Source: OLB6 sp964467455 (GTDB lineage: Bacteria; Bacteroidota; Ignavibacteria; Kapaibacteriales; Kapaibacteriaceae). Taken from it: a DNA stretch of 64,000 bases. The notes under the pieces were generated by a model that was given only the letters and a program-made list of their open reading frames with translations, did not search any database and had not been told where the DNA came from. Both the position numbers and the translations under genes were made by a program. The stretch's first letter is position 1; every line of letters begins with the position of its first letter. The stretch spans positions 22,463-86,462 of the forward strand of contig CAYXQJ010000012.1 of NCBI GenBank assembly GCA_964467455.1, read 5' to 3'. Below are positions 8,947-18,346 of the stretch, piece after piece.

Positions 8947-9962
8947 CTAGTTGCCTCGTACAAAGGTGGTGATGATGTCGATGTATGCCTGAATGCCCAT
9001 CGTCGTCGGCACGTCGCTATGATCCGCCCCCTTCACCGCGATCAAGGTCTTGGGATTGACGGCATGATCGTAAAGGGGCTGGGCATGACGTGTAAAGGGA
9101 ATGAACGTGTCGTTGGTTCCATGCAAGAGCAACACTGGCGCGTTGATGCGTCCGATGCGACCTTTGTTGTTGAACTCACCGTCAAGCAGATAGCCACCGG
9201 GAATGTTGAGCAACGTGCCGCTCTGCACCAAGGCCTCACCCGACGCATAGGCCGCTTCGAGGATCACGGCATGAGCGTGATGCAACTCGGCGGCACTATA
9301 CAATGCTGGTACGCCCCCTAACGAAAAGCCGTAGTGGACGATGAAGGTGGTGTCGACATCAGGACGTGATCGCACATAGTTGTAGGCGGCACGAGCGTCA
9401 CTGAAGAGGTCATCTTCCGTCGTGGTCGTGCCCGTACTCATGCCGAAGCCCTGATAGTCGTAGGCAAANNNNNNNNNNNNNNNNNNNNNNNNNNNNNNNN
9501 NNNNNNNNNNNNNNNNNNNNNNNNNNNNNNNNNNNNNNNNNNNNNNNNNNNNNNNNNNNNNNNNNNNNCTTCCGTCGTGGTCGTGCCCGTACTCATGCCG
9601 AAGCCCTGATAGTCGTAGGCAAAGACATCGAAGCCACAACGATAGAGATATTCGATCCGACGCCAGAAGAACTCAAGATTATCGTTGTTGCCGTGATGAT
9701 AGATGATCGTCGGATGCGGCACCACTCTCATCGAATCCGGCTGCTTGACATAGACGCCGTAGATCGTCTCTCCACTCGACGACAGCTCGACCAATTGCAC
9801 CGATGTATCGGGAATGATCGAATCCGCAAAGTTGTACTCCGACACGGTCGTCGGAACGAACATGAACGAGTCGAGAGAACAACCGAATAACACGAATGAC
9901 AGAATAACCGAATAACCGATTAACCGAATAACCGACAAACCGACTAGCTCTGCTACAGCCAT
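8947..9962 (-). CDS. Alpha/beta hydrolase lipoprotein (interrupted by artefactual gap)
   Basis: This is a predicted secreted or lipid-anchored serine hydrolase. It has an N-terminal signal peptide ending in a lipobox-like VLFGC, the oxyanion region YHHGNNDN, the nucleophile elbow YGFSLGG, and late LLLHGTNDTFIP (Asp) and KGADHSD (His), a full catalytic triad. The 100-N gap at 9469-9568 is flanked by an identical 55-base duplicate. Removing the gap and one copy restores a continuous 286-residue frame. The ATG at 9962 overlaps the stop of the upstream lipoprotein gene. The signal peptide is encoded by degenerate CGGTTATT repeats. The substrate is unknown. Confidence 0.85.
9414..9623. other. Scaffold gap flanked by identical 55-base contig ends
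   Basis: Bases 9414-9468 and 9569-9623 are identical and surround 100 N (9469-9568). The contigs therefore overlap by 55 bases, and the gap is a scaffolding error rather than missing sequence. The hydrolase gene is intact once the overlap is collapsed. Confidence 0.93.
9881..9946 (-). repeat. Degenerate CGGTTATT tandem repeat inside signal peptide
   Basis: On the minus strand variants of CGGTTATT (with CGGTTAAT, CGGTTTGT) follow each other about six times. The tract encodes much of the hydrophobic signal peptide of the hydrolase. Related GTCGGTTAGT and GGCTAGTC tracts occur at 19878-19931 and 24730-24755. Confidence 0.75.
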
Positions 9963-10591
9963 AGGACCCCTCCAATAAATCCACCGATCGACCCGGTGCC
10001 GTTGATGGAGGAGCGGCCGCGGAAGACGCCGCCTTCGGTGTTGACATTGGCGGCTTGCCAGATGAGTTCGGTCTGGAGAGAGAAGGTTGACGAGAGCGGG
10101 AACTGCAGGCCCAGCATTGGGCTGACGAAGGTGGCGCCGGGATCGAGTTGGAAGGTGACGTGTGTGCCGGCATAGAGCAGTGCGCGATCCCACACTTCCC
10201 AGCTGGCGTTGACGTGGACGTCGGGATAGAAGCGCGACGTTGACCACGAACCGAAGTCGGTGAACATCAGGGCGCGCACTCCGGTGGTGAGCTCGGGGAC
10301 GGCGCCGTCTTGCGCTATGATGCGTGTTGATGCACCAACGTCGAGGCCGGCAACATGGAAGGTCGACATCGTCGCGTGAAGGTTGCCGTGGAGGGTGACG
10401 CTCTCGGTGAGGCCATACGAAGCACCGGCGGTGAGGTAGGGGACGAGGACGGTTGGCACTGATGCCGGCACGATCGGTCCACCGAGCGACGCCTGGAGTG
10501 CGACCTGTTCATCCTTCAGCACACGCACCGGTGCACCGGCACCGCAGCCCATTAAGAGGCCGAGGTTGCACAGGAGGAGGATTGCCCCCAT
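9953..10591 (-). CDS. Outer-membrane beta-barrel-like lipoprotein
   Basis: No precise family is recognised. The protein has about 212 residues from the ATG at 10591. It begins MGAILLLCNLGLLMGCG, a lipoprotein signal with lipobox LMGC. The mature part has alternating polar and hydrophobic strands (PYLTAGASYGLTESVTLHGN, FVSPMLGLQFPLSSTFSLQT), like small outer-membrane barrels. A GTG at 10609 is an alternative start, but a TAGTTTTG promoter box lies at 10614-10621, favouring the downstream ATG. Its stop overlaps the start of the hydrolase, so the order is lipoprotein, hydrolase, ribE in one minus-strand operon. Confidence 0.75.
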   Translation of the reverse strand: MGAILLLCNLGLLMGCGAGAPVRVLKDEQVALQASLGGPIVPASVPTVLVPYLTAGASYGLTESVTLHGNLHATMSTFHVAGLDVGASTRIIAQDGAVPELTTGVRALMFTDFGSWSTSRFYPDVHVNASWEVWDRALLYAGTHVTFQLDPGATFVSPMLGLQFPLSSTFSLQTELIWQAANVNTEGGVFRGRSSINGTGSIGGFIGGVLWL

Positions 10592-10613
10592 TTTCGTTCG
10601 TACGTTCACACCA

Positions 10614-10621
10614 CAAAACTA
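10614..10621 (-). promoter_or_regulatory. Bacteroidota-type -7 box upstream of lipoprotein gene
   Basis: TAGTTTTG on the minus strand fits the TAnnTTTG consensus, 22 bases before the chosen ATG. No clear -33 TTG was found at the right distance. Confidence 0.4.
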
Positions 10622-10628
10622 CGGCAGC

Positions 10629-13544
10629 ATGTCCCACAACGTGATCAGTTTGGCAGAATCGACGCTACGCAATGCCGCAGCAGCGTCGTCCTTGGCCTAC
10701 GTGCTGCAGGTACTGCCGGACGGTGCACGGGTGATCGTGCCGACATCAGCGCATCGACGTCTGGTGCAACGCCTCTGGGCAGCACAGCAGCCAACGCGCG
10801 ACGTGCCGCAGCTGACGACCATGGCCGGCTTCATCGGCGGTCTGGCGAAGATGTTACTTCCGCCGCAGGTGCAGATCATCGATGATGTGGAGGCCTCCGT
10901 CTTGCTCGATCTGGCGATGGCCGACGCAGGCGAGATGTTTCGTCCGGCACGACTCTCCATTCCGTTGCTGATGCGATGGAAACAAGAACAATACACCGTC
11001 GACCTTGTTGAACATCAATACGCCGATGCCGAGGGCAGACCCGTGGAGTTGCGCGACATCGATCGCGTGATCCGCATCTGGCGTGCCTATGAACAGCGCA
11101 AAGGAGAGCTGGCCCTCGACCGCGGCGACGTCGGCTTTGTGATCGCCGACGTATTGGCTAGAACAGAGATCGCATCTGATGGCGTGCCGTCGCTGATCCT
11201 CGGCACGCATGGCCTTACGACCATTGACCGCACCATCCTGCACCTCCTCGCCCGCAACGGCTGGGACCTGGGCATCTGGTTCATGCCGCACCTTGATGAA
11301 TTCAACCGAAGCACGGACGCTGGAAAATGGTTGATCTCGCACGGCTGGCTTAAAGACGACCAGCGACCGGCGTCCGACGTCCAAGTAAAGACGACCGGCG
11401 TCTGGCGTCCGACGTCCATCTTGCGGCAATGGGGGAACCCACGCGAAGAAGTTCGCCGTGCGGTCGCAGCGGCCAAAGAGTTGATCACGAAGGGTACATC
11501 GATGCGCGACATCGCCATTGTTGCGCCGATGTCGGGATCGTACGATGCGTTGTTAGCTGATGCTGCGATGACGAGTGGGCTGCCGATCGAGATCACAGCT
11601 TCACAACCGCTGTCGACGCATCGCATCTCGACGGCAGTGTTGGCAGCCTGCCAGATCGTGATCGGCAGATGGCAGCGCAGTGATGTGGAGCGTCTTGCGC
11701 TGTGTGGACAGATCGGCGTCGACCACGACCTTGGCCGCCTGATCGAAGCCGCCGTGCAGCACCGCATCAACGGCGGCGACGGGGCGATGGACTGGGCGCA
11801 ACGGCTCGACGCGGCGCGTACGCGCCTGCAGACGGCTGCAGACGGCGAGGACGACAAACGTCTGCGTGCCGGACTGTCCATGCTCTCGAAGGCACGCACA
11901 ACATTCAACTGGCTGCAACGACTGTTGACGCCGCCGGGTGAGCAGCACTCGGCTCGTCAGTTTGCAACATGGATACGCGACAACGTGATCGGCGCGATGG
12001 GTCTTGAGACGATCGATGAGCTGCTCTCAACACTCGACCGATATGTCGTGTTCGCTGAGCGTCACAACGTCGATCACGCACGCTTCATCGATCATGTGCA
12101 GCGCTGGTGGACCATCGTTGACGGTACGTCGATCGCCGCGTGGAGCGGTGCGGACACCGGTGTCCGCGTCATGCGTCCCTCCGAGATCCGCCTGCATTCC
12201 TTTTCCGCCGTCTTTGTGTTAGGCGTGATCGATGGTGAACTCCCCACCGATGAAGGTGATCCGATCGACGAGGCCCTGATGGAGGGATTGCGTCAACATA
12301 TCGACAGAGAACAATTCTCCGATCTCTTCCATGGTGGCAACGATGGTTCCCTTCTCATCCTGTCGCGGCCCATTGCGATCGATGGCGATCCAACATTGAC
12401 GTCGATCTACTTCCGCGAGGTCGCCGACTGGCCCACAACGATCATGCCCGACAAACCCTGCGGCATCGAGGCCTTGGATACGGCAGATCATCTGTTGTTG
12501 CTTGATGCGCAAGATGATCTCGCATATCGCAGCGGATCGATGCTTGATATGTCAAAACGCCAACAGGGGATCATATCGACCGATCTCACACCGTCTGCCG
12601 CTGCACTCTTCGCTCAGAGTATCTCGCAGCCGCTGAACCCATCACGACTTGATGTCGTGATCGGTTGTCCATATGCCTACTTCGGACGTCGCATTCTTGG
12701 TCTTGACGAACCCATCACCGGCGACGAGCAACTCACGCCGCTGGAACGTGGTACCTTGATGCATGCAACGGCACAAACGTTCTTTGATACGGTCCGTGGA
12801 TATCCCGTCGTAGACGTTCGCACGAAGGACGACATCGCCTCGGCATTGATCGATCTTACCACACATCCCGAGTCGCACTGGTTTCCCATCCTGCTCGACA
12901 TCTTCGAACAACAGCGTGCCACGCTTCCCTCGGGCTATCTGTATGATGAAGCGGAACACCGCGCCTTCTACGGCACCGACGACCGACCCGGCCTCCTCGC
13001 CCGCTGGCTATCGATGGAGTACACGTTTCAACGTGAGAATCGTGCTCGCCCCCTACTCTTTGAGTTGGAGATCGATTCCGAATTGATCTTGGAAGGGGGC
13101 GTTGTGGTCCCGGTACGATTGCGGATCGACCGCGTGGACGCAGAGATCGTTGACGGTGAGGTGGTTGTCACCGTGATCGATTATAAAACATCTGCCAGTG
13201 GTGTTCCGTCAACGAAGCGCGTGGAACGCGGCGAGTCGACGCAGATGCCGTTGTATCTGGCGGCAGTACAGTCGTGGTTCGCGGAGCGGGGGATGAAGGT
13301 GACGGCGCGTCATGCGTCGTACCACACGTTTGGTCGATCGCTGCGAACAACGTCGGATCCGGCGGTCAAGTCGATGGAACTGAACTATGACGAGATCTTG
13401 GAGAACGTCGAACCGGCGATCACCACATTGAATGATGGGATCTTTCCGGTGCGACCAACTGACAAAGCATGTCGATATTGCGGACTCAACGAGATCTGTC
13501 GGATCGAAAGTTGGGGTCCACTTGAAGAGAAACAACCTATATGA
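10629..13544 (+). CDS. AddB-like PD-(D/E)XK nuclease with Fe-S cluster
   Basis: This is a predicted DNA repair nuclease of the AddB/RecB-C-terminal type, 971 residues from the ATG at 10629. The C-terminal third carries the PD-(D/E)XK fold: GTLMHATAQTFFD, then VTVIDYKTSASG with catalytic Asp-Tyr-Lys, then QMPLYLAAV. A Cys in VVIGCPYAYFG and three in ACRYCGLNEIC form the C...CxxCxxxxxC iron-sulfur clasp of AddB. The N-terminal part resembles a helicase fold (RVIVPTSAHRRLVQRL) but shows no Walker A motif, as in many AddB proteins. No addA gene is visible nearby. Its stop overlaps the start of the lon-like gene (ATGA). A duplicated repeat at 11351-11420 is inserted in frame. Confidence 0.8.
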   Translation: MSHNVISLAESTLRNAAAASSLAYVLQVLPDGARVIVPTSAHRRLVQRLWAAQQPTRDVPQLTTMAGFIGGLAKMLLPPQVQIIDDVEASVLLDLAMADAGEMFRPARLSIPLLMRWKQEQYTVDLVEHQYADAEGRPVELRDIDRVIRIWRAYEQRKGELALDRGDVGFVIADVLARTEIASDGVPSLILGTHGLTTIDRTILHLLARNGWDLGIWFMPHLDEFNRSTDAGKWLISHGWLKDDQRPASDVQVKTTGVWRPTSILRQWGNPREEVRRAVAAAKELITKGTSMRDIAIVAPMSGSYDALLADAAMTSGLPIEITASQPLSTHRISTAVLAACQIVIGRWQRSDVERLALCGQIGVDHDLGRLIEAAVQHRINGGDGAMDWAQRLDAARTRLQTAADGEDDKRLRAGLSMLSKARTTFNWLQRLLTPPGEQHSARQFATWIRDNVIGAMGLETIDELLSTLDRYVVFAERHNVDHARFIDHVQRWWTIVDGTSIAAWSGADTGVRVMRPSEIRLHSFSAVFVLGVIDGELPTDEGDPIDEALMEGLRQHIDREQFSDLFHGGNDGSLLILSRPIAIDGDPTLTSIYFREVADWPTTIMPDKPCGIEALDTADHLLLLDAQDDLAYRSGSMLDMSKRQQGIISTDLTPSAAALFAQSISQPLNPSRLDVVIGCPYAYFGRRILGLDEPITGDEQLTPLERGTLMHATAQTFFDTVRGYPVVDVRTKDDIASALIDLTTHPESHWFPILLDIFEQQRATLPSGYLYDEAEHRAFYGTDDRPGLLARWLSMEYTFQRENRARPLLFELEIDSELILEGGVVVPVRLRIDRVDAEIVDGEVVVTVIDYKTSASGVPSTKRVERGESTQMPLYLAAVQSWFAERGMKVTARHASYHTFGRSLRTTSDPAVKSMELNYDEILENVEPAITTLNDGIFPVRPTDKACRYCGLNEICRIESWGPLEEKQPI
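11351..11420 (+). repeat. Duplicated GGCGTCCGACGTCC repeat inside nuclease gene
   Basis: Two imperfect copies about 35 bases apart each start TAAAGACGACC and end in GGCGTCCGACGTCC. They encode QRPASDVQ and VWRPTSIL in frame. The same core recurs at 24757-24785, 40328-40355, 44416-44450 and 59180-59212. Confidence 0.75.
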
Positions 13545-15955
13545 ACATTCGCCCCTTAAAGCCATCGGACTTGTCGTGGAAGTGTCAACTCAAGGATCTG
13601 AAGTTCAACACCACGCGCGATCTGGAGCCACTACATCGCATCGTGGGACAAGAGCGTGCCGTCGAAGCGCTTCGTTTAGGTACGCGGATCCGCTCGCAGG
13701 GCTACAACATCTGGGCATCCGGTGTGGTGGGTACGGGACGGATGGCAACGATCCGTCAGATCTTGGATGAGCTGGCATCAACGAAGCCCGAGTTGTATGA
13801 CTTTGCCTACGTGCACAACTTCAAGCGGACGGAAGAGCCGGTGTTGTTGCGTTTTCAGGCCGGTGAAGGACGCGTGTTTTGTCGGATGGTCGACGATGCG
13901 CTAAGCTTCTTGCGACGGCGCATCCCACAACTGTTCGAAGAAGAGCAGTTCCAGGTGGAGCGCAAGACGATCATCCAGCGTTTTCAGACGATGGAGCAGA
14001 CGTTACTCAAGGAGCTTGACGAGAAGTTGCGTCCTGCCGGATTTGTATTAGGGCATGTGCAGGAAGAAGACGGTTCGACGCGTACAGAGATCTTCCCATT
14101 CATCAACGAGCGTCCGGTCACGGCTGATGAGCTCGATGAGATGGTGAAGAAAGGTGAGATCACGGTAGCCGAGGTGGAACGCATCAACACGGCCTATCTG
14201 CAGTATCGTGAAGAGTTGAACGATCTCGGTGCGAGATCGCTGCGGATCATGGCTGACTTCCGACGTGAGCTTTCGCAGCATGACCAAGCAGCCGTCGGCG
14301 TGGTGATCACGAGCGTGTTCGAAGATGTGCGATCGAGTTTTCCGCGTGACCGTGTTGGCAATTTTCTTGATGGTGTGAAGGCCCACATTCTTGATCACCT
14401 CGAAGAATACGTCAAGTTCAACTCTGCACGTATGGCCGGCCCGCTTGACGATGCCTCGGAAGAGGCGGCCAAGACCTTGGATCGCGTCTATTCCGTCAAC
14501 TTGATCGTTGACAACTACGATACCAAGACGGCACCCGTCATTGTTGAGACCGCGCCGACATATGCATCGTTGTTCGGCTCGATCGAAAAACGAATGGACC
14601 CTCGCGGATTCACCGTCAGCGACTTCTCAAACATTCGCGCTGGCTCACTTTTGCGTGCCGACGGCGGCTATCTGGTCCTCAATGCGATGGATGTGCTCAC
14701 AGACATGCAGATCTGGACCACGCTCAAACGTGTGATGTTGTATGGTCGGTTGGAGATGCAGCCAATCGACAATCCATATCAGTTGAACACTCTTAAGCCC
14801 GACTATATTCAGGTCAATGCCAAGATCATCTTGTTGGGCGATCCGCAGATCTATCATGCGTTGTGGGCAGCGGAAGAAGACTTCCACAAGATGTTCAAGG
14901 TCCATGCAGAATTCGTGGATGTTGCTGACCGCACGCCGGTGATGATCAACCACCTCGCGAGTTTCTTTGCGCAGTTGGCCGAAGAGGAAGATCTTCTCCA
15001 CTGCGACAGATCCGGTGCAGCGGCCTTGATCGAATGGGCCGTGGCCTATACTGACTCACAAGACAAGATCACGATGCAGTTCAGTTATGTGGCTGACCTG
15101 ATGCGTGAGGCCGCACACTTTGCACGGGCAGCGAGTGCGTCGATGATCTCGCGGACACACGTGCGTCATGCCCTGGAGCAACGTCGGTGGCGCAGCAATG
15201 CCGTTGACGAGCGTATGCGCGAGGAGATCCGCAAAGGCACGTTGTTGATCGATACCGTCGGCTCTCGTGTTGGACAGATCAACGGTCTCACCGTCTATCA
15301 AAGCGGCATCGTCTCGTATGGCAAGCCCACGCGCATCACCTGCACCGTAAGTGCCGGCAGTGCCGGCATCCTCAACATCGAGCGTGAAGTTGACCTTTCC
15401 GGGGCGATCCACTCCAAAGGTGTCTTGATCCTCTCCGGTCTGTTGCGGTCATTGTTCTCGCGCTCGCAGTCGATGTCGTTTACGGCCAGCATTGCTTTTG
15501 AACAATCGTATGGCGGTGTTGACGGCGACAGTGCCAGTACGGCCGAGATCATCACGCTGTTGTCGGCCATTTCGAACATCCCGATTCGTCAGGACATTGC
15601 CATCACCGGGTCGATCAACCAGAAGGGCGACATTCAGGTGATCGGCGGCATCAACGAAAAGATCACGGGCTTCTTTGAGGTTTGTCAGGATAGGGGGCTT
15701 ACCGGCACGCAAGGTGTGGTGTTACCCCAGCAGAATGTCGGCGACCTCATGTTGCGTGAAGATATCATCGATGCCGTGGCTAAGAAGAAGTTCTTCTTGT
15801 GGCCCGTCACACGGCTCGAAGAAGCCGTCGAGCTGATGATGGACATGCCCGCAGGAAAACTCGGAAAAGATGGTAAGTTTCCGCGGGAGTCGGTCTATGC
15901 CAAGGTGCAGCAGAACCTCACGGTCTTGCACGAGGCGTCAAAATTGATCAAGTGA
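13541..15955 (+). CDS. Lon-like ATP-dependent protease (LonB/AAA_32 type)
   Basis: This is a predicted ATP-dependent serine protease. It has 804 residues: an AAA_32-type N-terminal and AAA region (IVGQERAVEALRLG, YNIWASGVVGTGRMATIRQI), a helical insert, LRADGGYLVLNAMDVL, and a C-terminal Lon protease domain. The catalytic Ser is in GDSAS (residue 664) and the Lys in INEKI (residue 707), exactly 43 apart as in Lon. The Walker A reads GVVGTGRM, with Arg where Lys is usual; this may be a family variant or reduce ATP binding. Translation is likely coupled to the nuclease gene by an ATGA overlap, and the cyclase gene follows after four bases. Confidence 0.88.
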   Translation: MNIRPLKPSDLSWKCQLKDLKFNTTRDLEPLHRIVGQERAVEALRLGTRIRSQGYNIWASGVVGTGRMATIRQILDELASTKPELYDFAYVHNFKRTEEPVLLRFQAGEGRVFCRMVDDALSFLRRRIPQLFEEEQFQVERKTIIQRFQTMEQTLLKELDEKLRPAGFVLGHVQEEDGSTRTEIFPFINERPVTADELDEMVKKGEITVAEVERINTAYLQYREELNDLGARSLRIMADFRRELSQHDQAAVGVVITSVFEDVRSSFPRDRVGNFLDGVKAHILDHLEEYVKFNSARMAGPLDDASEEAAKTLDRVYSVNLIVDNYDTKTAPVIVETAPTYASLFGSIEKRMDPRGFTVSDFSNIRAGSLLRADGGYLVLNAMDVLTDMQIWTTLKRVMLYGRLEMQPIDNPYQLNTLKPDYIQVNAKIILLGDPQIYHALWAAEEDFHKMFKVHAEFVDVADRTPVMINHLASFFAQLAEEEDLLHCDRSGAAALIEWAVAYTDSQDKITMQFSYVADLMREAAHFARAASASMISRTHVRHALEQRRWRSNAVDERMREEIRKGTLLIDTVGSRVGQINGLTVYQSGIVSYGKPTRITCTVSAGSAGILNIEREVDLSGAIHSKGVLILSGLLRSLFSRSQSMSFTASIAFEQSYGGVDGDSASTAEIITLLSAISNIPIRQDIAITGSINQKGDIQVIGGINEKITGFFEVCQDRGLTGTQGVVLPQQNVGDLMLREDIIDAVAKKKFFLWPVTRLEEAVELMMDMPAGKLGKDGKFPRESVYAKVQQNLTVLHEASKLIK

Positions 15956-15959
15956 GCGC

Positions 15960-17720
15960 ATGAACGCCGTCGAGATCAGACAGCGTATGGACGAGGCCCA
16001 GCAGGCCATTCGCGCCGGCCGGGGAGCCGAGGGCTTGGCGATGTTGGAAGAGGCGTACACTGAGGCGCTGGAGGGTGGACTGCGAATGGAGGTGGCAGAG
16101 ATCTGCTTATCCATTGGTTCGGATCACCGTGGAAGAGGTGACTATAACGAATCGTTGATCTGGTATCACCGTGCACAAGCGTTAGGTGTCGAGTTAGGGA
16201 AGTTATCCATCCAAGCAGCTGCTCTTGGCAACGTAGGCACCGTCTATCTCTTGCAATCGGAGCATGAACAGGCACTTGATCAACTTCATCGGGCGCATGA
16301 TCTCTTTCTTGCTGACGGAAACTTCGAGGCGACTGGCCCCCTGCTCCTTAACATCGGAATGATCCATGGCAGTCGTGGTGACCTCGCCACGGCGCTAGAA
16401 TGGTGCTACCGCGCATTAGAGTTGTTTACCATTCGCAAGAATGAGTTCGGCATCGGACATGCCAGCGGTGCGATCGGCGACCTGTTCTATGAAACTGCCG
16501 AATACGATCAGGCACTACGGTGGTATCAGGATGCGTTGCGGATCTTCGAGTCGATCGACAACCAGATCGGTGTCGTCAACAAATATTGCCAACTCGGTCG
16601 TGTATACGGAAGTCTACATGACAGCGAGAACGAAGTCACCAGTCTTACGCACGCCGTAGCCCTAGCTGCTGCCTATTCACTTGGACGGGAATTGGTGATC
16701 GCGCGGACATTCCTCGCCGAGGCAAAGCTGCGACAAGGTGATCTGGATCGAGCCGTTGAATTGATCGAATCGGCCTTGCCGGATGCCCGCAGCATGGGAC
16801 TCCGAGAGCAAGAACTTGAGTTAAGGCTAACGTCAGCAAAGATCGCCGCGATCCAGCAACGGCACGATGCCGCGGTTGAATTGTTCTCGGTTGTGCTTGC
16901 AGAATCTCAAACACTGGGCCTCGAGAAGATCACCCGCGATACTCATCAGCGTCTTTACGAACTCGAACGTGATCGCGATGCGTCATTAGCATTGCACCAC
17001 CTTGAGCACGTCGTTGAGATCCGCAACCGACATCTCAGTGACCAGAAGCACCGACGTATGGCACTGCTCGAGATGGAGCACAAGCTTTCTTCAGAGCGTC
17101 GCCTCCAAGAACAACAACGCGAGTTGCTCACGAACATGATGCCTGAGCGGATCGCCGAAAGTTTGATGGCCGGCGCGACGATGATCGCCGACTCGTATGA
17201 CGATGTGTCGATCATGTTCCTCGACCTTGTCAACTTCACCGAACTTGCCTCCGCAGTCACTGCCGCCGAGGTCGTTGTCTTGCTCAACGGCATCTTCAAC
17301 GCCTGCGACGAGGTCATCATGCGTCACGGTCTTACCAAGATCAAGACCATTGGTGACGCCTATCTTGCTGTAGGGGGCGCACCGGATCCACTCGATGATC
17401 ATGCCGTTCGTATGGCACTTGCCGCTATCGAGGTGAATGAACGATTACAGAGCCAAGGTCTTGCCGTGCGCATCGGGCTGCACTGCGGACCGATCACGGC
17501 AGGAGTGATCGGCGAATCCCGCAAGGCCTACGACGTATGGGGCGACGCCGTCAATGTTGCTGCCCGCATGGAGCAGTCGTGTGAGCGTGGACGTATTCAT
17601 GCCTCCGCCGACTTTGCGCAACAGTGCATCGGACGTGACGGGATCCAGGTGGAAGTCCGCGGCCTTGTCGACGTTAAAGGCAAAGGGCAGATGACGACGT
17701 ATTGGCTGTCAGGCGCGTGA
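15960..17720 (+). CDS. TPR-repeat class III adenylate cyclase
   Basis: This is a predicted cyclic-nucleotide cyclase with 586 residues. The N-terminal two thirds are tetratricopeptide repeats (YNESLIWYHRAQALGVELG, YDQALRWYQDALRIFESI and others), followed by a short coiled coil and the catalytic domain. Metal-binding Asp residues lie in SIMFLDLVNFTEL and KTIGDAYLAVGG. The Lys of KTIGD and the Asp of YDVWGDAVN are the adenine-selecting pair, and NVAARME provides the transition-state Asn and Arg, so ATP is the likely substrate. No membrane segment is seen, so it is probably a cytoplasmic enzyme regulated by protein binding to the repeats. Its end overlaps the convergent TPR gene by 12 bases. Confidence 0.9.
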   Translation: MNAVEIRQRMDEAQQAIRAGRGAEGLAMLEEAYTEALEGGLRMEVAEICLSIGSDHRGRGDYNESLIWYHRAQALGVELGKLSIQAAALGNVGTVYLLQSEHEQALDQLHRAHDLFLADGNFEATGPLLLNIGMIHGSRGDLATALEWCYRALELFTIRKNEFGIGHASGAIGDLFYETAEYDQALRWYQDALRIFESIDNQIGVVNKYCQLGRVYGSLHDSENEVTSLTHAVALAAAYSLGRELVIARTFLAEAKLRQGDLDRAVELIESALPDARSMGLREQELELRLTSAKIAAIQQRHDAAVELFSVVLAESQTLGLEKITRDTHQRLYELERDRDASLALHHLEHVVEIRNRHLSDQKHRRMALLEMEHKLSSERRLQEQQRELLTNMMPERIAESLMAGATMIADSYDDVSIMFLDLVNFTELASAVTAAEVVVLLNGIFNACDEVIMRHGLTKIKTIGDAYLAVGGAPDPLDDHAVRMALAAIEVNERLQSQGLAVRIGLHCGPITAGVIGESRKAYDVWGDAVNVAARMEQSCERGRIHASADFAQQCIGRDGIQVEVRGLVDVKGKGQMTTYWLSGA

Positions 17721-18338
17721 TCGGCGTTGAAACGACAGCGTTGACGTTCCATGACGCTGCACGAATGTTAGCGCCTCTCCCAAGAGCATGAAGACGCTGC
17801 GCAGATCGTCGGTGATCTCCTTATCGTGGACGCGATCCACGTACTGCAGCAATTGCATTGCCTCACATAGCACTTCGAATGCTCGGCTGTATTCCGGCAT
17901 CGCGGCTTGTACGGTGCCGATGTTGGCCGCACAACGCGCCATGCCGCGAACGTCCTTCATGTTCGCGTAGAGTGCCATGGTGCGAGCATAACATTCCAGA
18001 GCTTCGGGGAAGGCCGCTACCGCCGCATAGACGTTGCCCATCGTACCCACGGCAATGGCAATGCCTTCGGCATCACGGATGCGCTCAAACAAGTCCCGAG
18101 CCATGGCAAGATCGAACAACGCCTCTTCGGCCTCGGCATTCGGTGTGCGCACCAAGGCGATCAGCGGTTCGATGAGATCGACGTTGTCGATGCGTCGATC
18201 CGCAAGGTAGGCCTCGATCACTCGACGGAACACATTGCGCGTATCAAGCGGCGGCGGTGTCCGTTGCGCAAAGGGTAGGGGACGCTTGAGCAACGACTGA
18301 AGATCGTTGACCAAACCGTCGATGTCGAGCGGGTCCAT
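17709..18338 (-). CDS. TPR-like protein, 209 aa
   Basis: This small helical-repeat protein has TPR-like segments around residues 75-175 (IAIAVGTMGNVYAAVAAFPE, ALECYARTMALYANMKDVRG, ARCAANIGTVQAAMPEYSRA). No enzymatic motif is visible. It begins eight bases after the purH stop on the same strand, so both are probably cotranscribed. It converges on the TPR cyclase, whose repeats are similar in style. This makes an interaction thinkable but unproven. Confidence 0.75.
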   Translation of the reverse strand: MDPLDIDGLVNDLQSLLKRPLPFAQRTPPPLDTRNVFRRVIEAYLADRRIDNVDLIEPLIALVRTPNAEAEEALFDLAMARDLFERIRDAEGIAIAVGTMGNVYAAVAAFPEALECYARTMALYANMKDVRGMARCAANIGTVQAAMPEYSRAFEVLCEAMQLLQYVDRVHDKEITDDLRSVFMLLGEALTFVQRHGTSTLSFQRRSRA

Positions 18339-18346
18339 CCACGAAG

